From positions 1-54,047 of the forward strand of contig JAFZPY010000029.1 in assembly GCA_017552475.1 (NCBI GenBank): a DNA stretch of 54,047 nt, written 5' to 3'. Numbering within the stretch: position 1 is the stretch's first letter; each line of letters begins with the position of its first letter. The DNA comes from Bacteroidales bacterium. Its GTDB lineage: Bacteria; Bacteroidota; Bacteroidia; Bacteroidales; UBA932. The position numbers were made by a program, and so were the translations under genes. The notes beneath the pieces were generated by a model. It saw only the letters and a program-made list of their open reading frames with translations. It searched no databases and had not been told where the DNA came from. Positions 1 to 6,270 of the stretch are shown here, piece after piece.

Positions 1-699
1 AGGCAGCCCTTCGCTCTGGGGCGTGTCGTGGACCGTGAGAAGAATGGTGGCGACGCCCATGAGGCCGGCGATGCCGGATGCTATGAAGCCCCATTGCCAG
101 CCTAAGGCATTGACAATATAGCCTATAGATATCATTGTCAGGGCTTTGCCTATGTATGGAGTGGAGCTGAAGATGCTGTACATAGTGCCGCGCCGGTTAA
201 GCGGGAACCAGCGGGAGAGGCTGATGACGCCCGGGGCGGGGCCCATTGACTGCATCCAGCCGTTGACGCCCCAGAAGACGACGAAGATGAGGAACATCAC
301 TGTCGTACCGCAGGAGGATATGCTGCCGGAAAGGAGGGGCACCATGCCGACGGCGCCGAGGAGGATGTTAAGAATGGAGGAGATGAGAAGGCCTGCCGCC
401 ATGAAGCGGCGTATGTTGCAGTAGTCTGCGATAAAGCCGTTGATGAATTTGCCGACGGCGTAGACGAACATGAATGCTGAGCTGATGATGCCGAGCTGTG
501 CGGTGGTGAGGCCTGCATCGTCAATGAGGGGCTGCTTGACTGCGCTGAGCGCTATGCGGCAGAAGTAATAGAGGCTGTAGGCGGCAGTGACGCCCCAGAA
601 GGTGTTGCGGCGAAGACGTTTGTATTCTTCGTCCACCTTTTCGGGCGGGACTTTGGCCTGAGAGGGCTTGCTTATTCTGAAGAAGGTGTAAATTGACAT
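1..699 (-). CDS. MFS transporter, GlpT/UhpC type (3' end outside window)
   Basis: Reading the - strand from the ATG at 699 gives 233 open codons that run off the window edge, so the C-terminal half is missing. The protein has a hydrophilic start (MSIYTFFRISKPSQAK) and then repeated hydrophobic helices. It carries hallmarks of the organophosphate:phosphate antiporter branch of the major facilitator superfamily: an N-terminal RLRRNTFWGV...YYFCR segment and NGWMQSMGPAPGVISLSRWF, which matches the GlpT/UhpC loop before the central helices. It probably exchanges a phosphorylated sugar or glycerol phosphate for phosphate, or acts as a sensor like UhpC; the substrate cannot be told. It begins 4 nt after the polyprenyl synthetase stop, so the two genes are probably cotranscribed. 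Confidence 0.8.
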   Translation of the reverse strand, partial: MSIYTFFRISKPSQAKVPPEKVDEEYKRLRRNTFWGVTAAYSLYYFCRIALSAVKQPLIDDAGLTTAQLGIISSAFMFVYAVGKFINGFIADYCNIRRFMAAGLLISSILNILLGAVGMVPLLSGSISSCGTTVMFLIFVVFWGVNGWMQSMGPAPGVISLSRWFPLNRRGTMYSIFSSTPYIGKALTMISIGYIVNALGWQWGFIASGIAGLMGVATILLTVHDTPQSEGLP

Positions 700-703
700 G
701 ATG

Positions 704-1681
704 TCATTTTTTCCTGCATAGTAAATTGTCGGCGTAGCGTTTCAGGGGTGCGGCGGTGTCGCCGAGGAAAGCTACGTGCGACATGGCGCGCTCGTGGAGG
801 CGGTGAATCTCGGCGGTGGCATCGGAGGCCGTGTCGAGAGCAGCGTAGATAGCTTTGACGGCATCTATCTTGGCCTTGGCGGCTTCCGGAGTGGAGCTGT
901 CCATGGCCATGGCTTCGAGGAAGTCTTTGCGCGTGGCGTCGTCAGCTTTGGCGTATGTGTTGAGATAGAGCCAGCTCTTTTTATTGTTGAGAATGTCGCC
1001 GCCGATGGGTTTGCCGAAGACGTGAAGGTCGGCGTAGGCGTCGAGGTAGTCGTCGGCTACCTGGAAAGCAAGTCCGAGGTCGTAGCCGAAGCGATAGAGT
1101 GCGTCGCAAACGTCATCCGGTGCACCGGCGATGAGGGCGCCCATCTTGGCCGAGCAGGCAATGAGGACGGCTGTCTTCAGGCCGATCATTTTCATGTATT
1201 CTTCCATGGAGACATCGGTACGATTCTCGAATTCCATGTCGTATTGCTGTCCGTCGCATACTTCGGCCGCCGTGGTGGAGAAGAGGTCGAGGACTTTGCC
1301 CATGGCCTGAAGGGGTGCATTGACAAGTCGTTTGTAACTGTCGATGCACATCACATCGCCGGAAAGAATCGCGGTGTCGGCGTTCCAGCGTTTCCAGACG
1401 GTGTCGTGGCCCCTGCGGAGAGGGGATTTGTCCATGATGTCGTCATGGATAAGGGTGAAGCTGTGGAAGATTTCAATACCGGCCGCAGGCTGGAGGATGC
1501 TGTCGTCAAGGCGGTCTGCGAAGAGACCATAGGCGGTCAGGCAGAGGCGGGGACGGATTCGTTTGCCTCCAATGGCTATCATGTAGCGTAGCGGGTCGTA
1601 GAGCCCGGCAGGTGCGTCAGTGAATGTGATATTGTCGAAGAGGTCTTTGATGGCGGCCTCGATGGTGTTGTCGTTGAGCAT
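704..1681 (-). CDS. Polyprenyl (isoprenoid) diphosphate synthetase
   Basis: A 325-residue trans-prenyltransferase that condenses IPP with allylic diphosphates to make farnesyl, geranylgeranyl or longer chains. It has GGKRIRP at about 38-44, the first Asp-rich motif DDIMD at 80-84 and the second DDYLD at 210-214, all intact. The open frame extends upstream to 1960, but that extension is low-complexity and lies over rsgA. I chose the ATG at 1681 (MLNDNTIEAAIKDL), which gives the family's normal length. The gene starts 43 nt after rsgA ends, with a possible promoter in the gap, and runs directly into the downstream transporter gene. Chain length of the product cannot be assigned. Confidence 0.9.
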   Translation of the reverse strand: MLNDNTIEAAIKDLFDNITFTDAPAGLYDPLRYMIAIGGKRIRPRLCLTAYGLFADRLDDSILQPAAGIEIFHSFTLIHDDIMDKSPLRRGHDTVWKRWNADTAILSGDVMCIDSYKRLVNAPLQAMGKVLDLFSTTAAEVCDGQQYDMEFENRTDVSMEEYMKMIGLKTAVLIACSAKMGALIAGAPDDVCDALYRFGYDLGLAFQVADDYLDAYADLHVFGKPIGGDILNNKKSWLYLNTYAKADDATRKDFLEAMAMDSSTPEAAKAKIDAVKAIYAALDTASDATAEIHRLHERAMSHVAFLGDTAAPLKRYADNLLCRKK

Positions 1682-1710
1682 GTCGGAATGTGTTGTTCTG
1701 TTATGCCCTG

Positions 1711-1718
1711 CAAAAATA
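1711..1718 (-). promoter_or_regulatory. Possible -7 box before the polyprenyl synthetase gene
   Basis: On the - strand this reads TATTTTTG, matching the Bacteroidota -7 consensus TAnnTTTG, about 30 nt upstream of the ATG at 1681. No good -33 TTTG is visible at the usual spacing, so this is a weak candidate. Confidence 0.35.
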
Positions 1719-1724
1719 CATAAT

Positions 1725-2666
1725 TTATCGGAACTTTTTGTCCTCTTCAAGCATGCCGAGATAGGAGTTGTAGCGCTCGGCGCTGATAAGGCCCGCGTCA
1801 ACGGCAGCTTTGACTGCGCAGCCGGGCTCGTGGGTGTGGGTGCAGGGGGTGAAGCGGCATTCCCCGGAGACCTTGAGCATTTCCGGGAAGTATAGCCCGA
1901 TTTCTTCTTTTGAGAGGTCAACGAGTCCGAAGCCGCGCAGGCCGGGAGAGTCGATGACATAGCCGCCTGAGGTGAGGCGGTACATTTCGTAGAGTGAAGT
2001 GGTGTGTTTCCCTTGTAGGTGGGCGGTGGAGATGTTGCCTATCTTGGGGTCAAGGGTGGGGTCAAGGGCTTTGATGAGCGAAGATTTGCCGACACCGGAC
2101 TCGCCGGAGAAAAGGTTGATGCGGTCGCAGCAGGCCTGCCGGATTTCTTCAATGCCCTCGCCTGTCTTGACGGAACTGTCAATGACGCGGTAGCCGGCAC
2201 CTTCGTAGATACGGTGGAAGTCAGTTATGGCTTCGGGCGCCTCGGCGGCGTAGAGGTCTGTTTTGGTCAGTACGATTGTGGCCGGTATGCCGTAGACCTC
2301 GCAGGTGACGAGGATGCGGTCAAGGAATGGTAGCTTGATCTCTGGAAAGTAGAGGGAGACGATGATGTAGGCCATGTCCATGTTGGCTGCGATGATGTGG
2401 GACTGGCGGGAGAGGTTGGTGCTGCGGCGGATGACGTAGTTGGTACGGTCAAGGATTTCCGTGATGACGGCGGGTTTTTCCGGGGACGGGGTGCCGTCAA
2501 GCTCGTAGCGTACGCGGTCGCCGACGGCGACAGGGTTGGTGGCAGCTCCGCCTTTGAGACGGAGCTTGCCGCGAAGGACGGCAGGAAAGAGATCCCATGC
2601 GGGCAGTTCGGACAGCTCGTAGTGGCTTCCGGCGTTTTTAACTACTGTCGCGATGCCTGTTTTCAT
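1725..2666 (-). CDS. rsgA: Ribosome small subunit-dependent GTPase RsgA
   Basis: A circularly permuted GTPase that acts late in 30S ribosomal subunit maturation. The 313-residue protein has an N-terminal OB-fold (about 1-75). The GTPase motifs occur in permuted order: G4 TKTD at 134-137, G1 GESGVGKS at 188-195 and G3 DSPG at 239-242. A C-terminal zinc site follows (C270, C275, H277, C283). Its ATG overlaps the rimM stop codon by 4 nt (ATGA), so translation is probably coupled. Grouping with rimM and rpsP makes this a small ribosome-assembly operon. Length and motifs are normal. Confidence 0.96.
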   Translation of the reverse strand: MKTGIATVVKNAGSHYELSELPAWDLFPAVLRGKLRLKGGAATNPVAVGDRVRYELDGTPSPEKPAVITEILDRTNYVIRRSTNLSRQSHIIAANMDMAYIIVSLYFPEIKLPFLDRILVTCEVYGIPATIVLTKTDLYAAEAPEAITDFHRIYEGAGYRVIDSSVKTGEGIEEIRQACCDRINLFSGESGVGKSSLIKALDPTLDPKIGNISTAHLQGKHTTSLYEMYRLTSGGYVIDSPGLRGFGLVDLSKEEIGLYFPEMLKVSGECRFTPCTHTHEPGCAVKAAVDAGLISAERYNSYLGMLEEDKKFR

Positions 2667-3142
2667 AGCAGTCCGTCAGGGATGGTGAGTGTCAGGGTCC
2701 TGGTCTCTTCGTTGATGTCGATCACGAGATCTTCGTGGAAAGGCAGCAGGACTTCGCCGCCGGTGGTATCGACGTATAGGCAGGTGTTGCCGGGAATGTC
2801 CTCAAAGTCTGTAATGGTGCCGACCTGGCGGCCGGTGCCGTCGAGAAGGGTCCAGCCGATGATGCTGGTTTCTTCTTCAGAAGAACCGTCGTCTTCTATG
2901 GATATCTGTCGTCCGGTGACTTCTTCGGCGTCTTTGAGATTGTGGATGCCGGTCAGGCGGATAAGGGCGCGGTTATTGCCGCGGGGAGTGAGGGATTCAA
3001 TAAAAAACGGAACCGGAAGTCCATCGAATTCGATGAACACCGGTTCCTTCACATTGATGTCTTCGGGGTCCGTACCGCGGAAACTCACAAGGAGTTCGCC
3101 GTCGGTCCCGTTGGATTTCAATACCTGTGCGACCGCAAACAT
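2663..3142 (-). CDS. rimM: Ribosome maturation factor RimM
   Basis: A 159-residue 16S rRNA processing factor that binds S19 and helps mature the 30S head. The N-terminal RimM domain starts VAQVLKSNGTDGELLVSF. A C-terminal PRC-barrel covers about 90-159 (IIGWTLLDGTGRQVGTITDFED). It is a little short and divergent around the usual KTHGIKGEV motif, but its position directly after rpsP and before rsgA supports the call. Start and stop overlap the neighbours (TAATG with rpsP, ATGA with rsgA), indicating a translationally coupled operon. Confidence 0.9.
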   Translation of the reverse strand: MFAVAQVLKSNGTDGELLVSFRGTDPEDINVKEPVFIEFDGLPVPFFIESLTPRGNNRALIRLTGIHNLKDAEEVTGRQISIEDDGSSEEETSIIGWTLLDGTGRQVGTITDFEDIPGNTCLYVDTTGGEVLLPFHEDLVIDINEETRTLTLTIPDGLL

Positions 3143-3708
3143 TACTCTGCAGGAGTCTCTGCGGGAGCCTCCTCGGAAGCGGCAGCCTCCTCTGCGGGAG
3201 CAGCAGCGGCAGCAGCCTCTTCGGCAGCTTTGCGTGCAGCCTCCTCGGCCTCGGCTTTCTTCTGTGCAAGAGCTTCGATACGAGCCTCATTTACTTTAAC
3301 CTCGGCAGCCTTGGCAGCTTTGGCTTTCTCGATAGCCTCGTTTTTGAGGCCGGAGATCTTGGCTTCGATCTTGGCGTCTCTCTGGGACTTCCATGCAGCG
3401 AACTTCTCGTCAGCCTGGGCCTGGGTGAGGGCACCCTTGGCTACACCGCCCTGAAGATGCTTCTTGAGAAGCACACCCTCGTAGGAGAGGAGTTTCTTGG
3501 TGGTGAGAGTGGGCTGAGCACCTACATTGAGCCAATTGAGAGCCTTCTCGTGGTCAAGCACGATGGTGGCAGGGTTGGTGTTGGGGTTGTAGGAGCCGAT
3601 CTGCTCGATGAAACGACCGTCGCGTGGTGCGCGTGAATCTGCCACTACAATGTGGAAGAATGCGAAATTCTTCTTACCGTGGCGCTGAAGACGAATTTTA
3701 ACAGCCAT
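3142..3708 (-). CDS. rpsP: 30S ribosomal protein S16
   Basis: The first ~80 residues are a standard S16 domain ([20 protein letters not shown], then [10 protein letters not shown]). From about residue 110 the protein continues into a long Lys/Glu/Ala-rich tail that is probably helical and ends in an Ala/Glu low-complexity stretch. Total length is 188 residues, about twice the proteobacterial S16. Long C-terminal extensions of this kind are usual in Bacteroidales. It is the first gene of the rpsP-rimM-rsgA operon, and a promoter and 5' hairpin lie upstream. Confidence 0.97.
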   Translation of the reverse strand: MAVKIRLQRHGKKNFAFFHIVVADSRAPRDGRFIEQIGSYNPNTNPATIVLDHEKALNWLNVGAQPTLTTKKLLSYEGVLLKKHLQGGVAKGALTQAQADEKFAAWKSQRDAKIEAKISGLKNEAIEKAKAAKAAEVKVNEARIEALAQKKAEAEEAARKAAEEAAAAAAPAEEAAASEEAPAETPAE

Positions 3709-3743
3709 TGTGAATCTGTTTTAAATTAATGATTTATACCGTT

Positions 3744-3762
3744 GCTTCCTGCTCGAGGAAGC
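3744..3762 (-). promoter_or_regulatory. Hairpin in the rpsP 5' leader
   Basis: A perfect 7-bp inverted repeat (GCTTCCT / AGGAAGC, 5-nt loop) lies between the -7 box at 3768-3775 and the rpsP start at 3708, so it would form in the mRNA leader. No U-run follows, so it is not an intrinsic terminator. It might be a protein-binding leader or a stability element. Confidence 0.5.
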
Positions 3763-3767
3763 GGATG

Positions 3768-3798
3768 CAAAGTTAGGAATAATTCCTGAATGGAGAAA
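3768..3798 (-). promoter_or_regulatory. Promoter of rpsP-rimM-rsgA
   Basis: On the - strand, TTTC (3795-3798), a 19-nt spacer and TAACTTTG (3768-3775) fit the Bacteroidota TTTG-N19-TAnnTTTG pattern with one change in the -33 box. It lies 60 nt upstream of rpsP and diverges from the tRNA-Leu promoter. Confidence 0.7.
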
Positions 3799-3824
3799 AA
3801 TTTTGTAAAAAATCTTGTGAAAAG

Positions 3825-3855
3825 TTTGCAGTTTCTGAAATCTTGCTTAACTTTG
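3825..3855 (+). promoter_or_regulatory. Promoter of tRNA-Leu
   Basis: TTTG (3825-3828), exactly 19 nt, then TAACTTTG (3848-3855): a perfect match to the Bacteroidota housekeeping promoter. The start site would fall about 35-40 nt before the tRNA. The -7 box is followed by CAATCCCAA, also seen after the tRNA-Gln promoter at 43912. Confidence 0.85.
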
Positions 3856-3899
3856 CAATCCCAAACGATGGCGTACAAGCCTCGTCAAGGTCTAATTTC

Positions 3900-3982
3900 G
3901 CGGATGTGGTGAAATGGTAGACACGCTACTTTGAGGGGGTAGTGGGCATTGGCCTGTATGAGTTCGACTCTCATCATCCGCA
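3900..3982 (+). tRNA. tRNA-Leu (anticodon GAG)
   Basis: A class II tRNA of 83 nt. The acceptor stem pairs GCGGATG with CATCCGC, with A as discriminator. The anticodon arm is CTACT / GGTAG around the loop TTGAGGG, giving anticodon GAG (Leu, CUC/CUU). A long variable arm and a normal T arm (ATGAG-TTCGACT-CTCAT) follow. CCA is not encoded. A terminator follows 4 nt later. Confidence 0.93.
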
Positions 3983-3986
3983 CTAA

Positions 3987-4015
3987 GGAGATTCCGCAAG
4001 GGATCTCCTCTTTTT
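3987..4015 (+). terminator. Intrinsic terminator after tRNA-Leu
   Basis: GGAGATTCC and GGGATCTCC form a 9-bp stem (one G-U pair) around a GCAA tetraloop, followed by TCTTTTT. It lies between the tRNA and manA, only 25 nt before the manA ATG, so readthrough here may decide manA expression. Confidence 0.85.
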
Positions 4016-4040
4016 GTATGCGTTAACAATAGTATATAAT

Positions 4041-5021
4041 ATGTATCCGCTTAAATTTCATCCTATTCTCAAGACTCTCGTATGGGGAGGAGAGAAAATT
4101 GCCGCTTACAAAGAAATCAAGACCGACCAGCACAACATCGGCGAAAGCTGGGAACTTTCCGGCGTGCAGGGCAATGAGTCTGTCGTTGCCAACGGCCCTC
4201 TTGCGGGCAGGACCATCGCTGAGCTGGTGAAAGAGTACAAAGGTCAGCTCGTCGGCGAGCATGTCTATTCCGCCACGGGTGACGAATTCCCTCTTCTTAT
4301 AAAGTTCATTGACGCCAAGAGCGACCTCTCAATCCAGGTGCATCCTGACGATACTCTCGCTGCGGCCCGTCACAACGGTTCCAAAGGCAAGACAGAGATG
4401 TGGTATGTGATGAAATCAGATGAGAGCGCGACTCTCCTGAGCGGTCTCAACCGTGAGATCACCCCCGATGAGTATGTGCGTCTCGTTGAGGAGAACAAGA
4501 TCACAGAAGTGCTGAACAAATATGATATCAAGGAAGGTGACGTATTCTTCCTCCCAGCAGGCCGTATCCATGCCATCGGCGCAGGCTCTTTCATCGCTGA
4601 GATTCAGCAGACTTCCGATATTACCTACCGTATTTATGATTACGGTCGACTCGGTCTTGACGGCAAGCCCCGTCAGCTTCACACCCAGGAGGCTAAGGAT
4701 GCGATTGATTATAAGGTCTATCCTGATTACAGGACCTCTTATGATGAAAAGAAGAACGCTGAAAATTTGCTCGTAGACTGCAAATACTTCACTACTTCAC
4801 AGTATGACCTCACTGCTCCCTTTACCAAGGACCTTTCGAAGATTGATTCTTTCGTGGTAATCATGTGCCTTGAGGGTCGCGGTACCTTGAAGGATTCTTC
4901 GGATACCGAGCTTGATGTTCATCAGGGCGAGACTGTGCTCATCCCCGCGACAGCGAAGGAATTGACTTTGACGCCGGCGGAAGGTGGTGCCATGAAGCTG
5001 TTGACCAGCTATATCCGATAG
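4041..5021 (+). CDS. manA: Mannose-6-phosphate isomerase, class I
   Basis: Interconverts mannose-6-phosphate and fructose-6-phosphate in the cytoplasm. The 326-residue protein is the short class I form common in Bacteroidota. Zinc-site motifs are visible: QVHPDD (His101), KTEMWYV (Glu119) and AGRIHAIG. The frame opens at 4014, but MYPLKFHP at 4041 is the conserved N-terminus of the family and avoids overlap with the terminator U-run. The gene sits between a tRNA terminator and a convergent terminator. It is next to, but on the opposite strand from, the mannose-releasing PUL, which fits a role in using the mannose freed by the GH92 enzymes. Confidence 0.95.
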   Translation: MYPLKFHPILKTLVWGGEKIAAYKEIKTDQHNIGESWELSGVQGNESVVANGPLAGRTIAELVKEYKGQLVGEHVYSATGDEFPLLIKFIDAKSDLSIQVHPDDTLAAARHNGSKGKTEMWYVMKSDESATLLSGLNREITPDEYVRLVEENKITEVLNKYDIKEGDVFFLPAGRIHAIGAGSFIAEIQQTSDITYRIYDYGRLGLDGKPRQLHTQEAKDAIDYKVYPDYRTSYDEKKNAENLLVDCKYFTTSQYDLTAPFTKDLSKIDSFVVIMCLEGRGTLKDSSDTELDVHQGETVLIPATAKELTLTPAEGGAMKLLTSYIR

Positions 5022-5090
5022 AGCGTCGTGCTCGAGATTCTCGGAGCAAGCTCCAAGAATGACGGAGGGGGCGGAGCCCTAAGGATGACG

Positions 5091-5133
5091 AAAAAAAGGA
5101 GGCGGAAAACCTACATTTTCCGCCTCCTTTTTT
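5091..5133. terminator. Bidirectional terminator between manA and the ROK kinase gene
   Basis: A 14-bp perfect stem (AAGGAGGCGGAAAA / TTTTCCGCCTCCTT, 6-nt loop) is flanked by seven A on the left and a T-run on the right, so it can stop transcription in both directions between the convergent genes. Confidence 0.9.
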
Positions 5134-5149
5134 ATGGAATGTAAAGATG

Positions 5150-6259
5150 TCAGGCTTTGTGATCGAGCTGTGAGAGGGCGAAGTCGTAGGCGCCGACGGA
5201 AATGGCTTTCGAGGCGCCGATGGAGGAGATGAGTACGCCGATGCGTTTCTGAGGGTCGTAGACCACCTCGCGGTCGGAGCCATAGACCTTGATGGTCCGG
5301 GCTTCGCCTTTTGCAAATTCGGCGAACTCAGCCTCGTCATTAAGGTTGTAGACTCTCATCTGCACCTTGTTGATGGTGTCGCCGCCGAGAGTCTTGACTT
5401 TGCCGCGCATAGCTTCGAGGAGTGCCGGGAGGATGTATTTGTGGGAGGCGGTGATGCCGCCGCCGATGACTACGATGCCGTCCATGAGCTGTGCTGCGAT
5501 GGCCATGGCTTCGCCGGCGACAGTGCCCATCTCGGCGAATGCGGCTTTGGCGGCGGCGACATTGCCGGGACGGTTGCCTTCCGCAATGTCGAAGATGTCT
5601 TTAGGCGTGAGGTCGGCGGTGTTGGCTCCGCTGATGTCGCCGTAGACTCTCTTGACGGCGCGGATGGAAACACCCTCCTCTACGATGTAGCCGGGGAGTT
5701 TGCTGTTGGGGAGGCAGAATGTCTCGATACAACTGTTGTCTCCTCGGTTGAGACGGCCGTCGAATACGCAGCCGATGCCGAAGCCGGTGCCGAAGGTGTA
5801 GCCGATGAGGTTTTTGTATCTCTTGGAGCAGCCTGCAGCTTCAAGGCGTGCGTTGAGCTCGGGGAGGGCTCCGCCGAGGGCCTCGCCATAGGCATAGAGG
5901 TCACCGTCATTGTTGATGAAGACGGGGATGCCGAAATGGTCCTCAAGGAAGGGACCGAGGGCGACACCGTCCCTGAATGAAGGGAAGTTGGGGAGGAAGC
6001 CTCCGATGATGCCGTTGGGATAGTCGGCCGGTCCGGGAAAGGCGAAGCTGATGGCGACGGGCTTTTCCTTGATGGAATTGATGACTGTCTCGAAGCCGAC
6101 TACCATAGTGTTGAGGCAGAGGTCGAGGTTGTTGGCGTTGGACGGGAGCGTGATGGGCTCCACGATGTAATCCTCGCCCCTCATGGCGCCGAAGACCATG
6201 TTGGTGCCTCCGGCGTCGAGGGTAAGGACTATTCTGTTGTCATTTTTATAATTGCTCAT
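5150..6259 (-). CDS. ROK family sugar kinase, candidate mannokinase
   Basis: A 369-residue ROK/actin-fold kinase. It has an N-terminal phosphate loop (LDAGGTNMVFGA), an inner sugar-contact segment (INNDGDLYAYGE) and the nucleotide-site glycine motif IGYTFGTGFGIG. The CxCGxxGC zinc motif found in most ROK kinases is absent; that region reads ETFCLPNSKLPGYIVEEG. It is the last gene of the lacI-GH130-GH92-GH92 unit, 11 nt after the second GH92. Free mannose is the main product of GH92 action, so phosphorylation of mannose to mannose-6-phosphate for ManA is the likely role. This is inference; glucose or GlcNAc kinase activity is possible. No signal peptide. Confidence 0.85.
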   Translation of the reverse strand: MSNYKNDNRIVLTLDAGGTNMVFGAMRGEDYIVEPITLPSNANNLDLCLNTMVVGFETVINSIKEKPVAISFAFPGPADYPNGIIGGFLPNFPSFRDGVALGPFLEDHFGIPVFINNDGDLYAYGEALGGALPELNARLEAAGCSKRYKNLIGYTFGTGFGIGCVFDGRLNRGDNSCIETFCLPNSKLPGYIVEEGVSIRAVKRVYGDISGANTADLTPKDIFDIAEGNRPGNVAAAKAAFAEMGTVAGEAMAIAAQLMDGIVVIGGGITASHKYILPALLEAMRGKVKTLGGDTINKVQMRVYNLNDEAEFAEFAKGEARTIKVYGSDREVVYDPQKRIGVLISSIGASKAISVGAYDFALSQLDHKA

Positions 6260-6270
6260 GGCTTGTCTTA

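Noticed and set aside
776-1591. Long + strand open frame opposite the polyprenyl synthetase gene
   Set aside because: Val/Gly/Glu-rich translation typical of the antisense of a real gene; no recognisable domain and no promoter or start context.
1682-1960. N-terminal extension of the polyprenyl synthetase frame
   Set aside because: Low-complexity sequence antisense-like to rsgA; the ATG at 1681 gives the conserved family start.
2397-3299. 300-codon + strand open frame over rsgA, rimM and rpsP
   Set aside because: Antisense of three well-supported overlapping genes; Ser/Arg-rich low-complexity protein.
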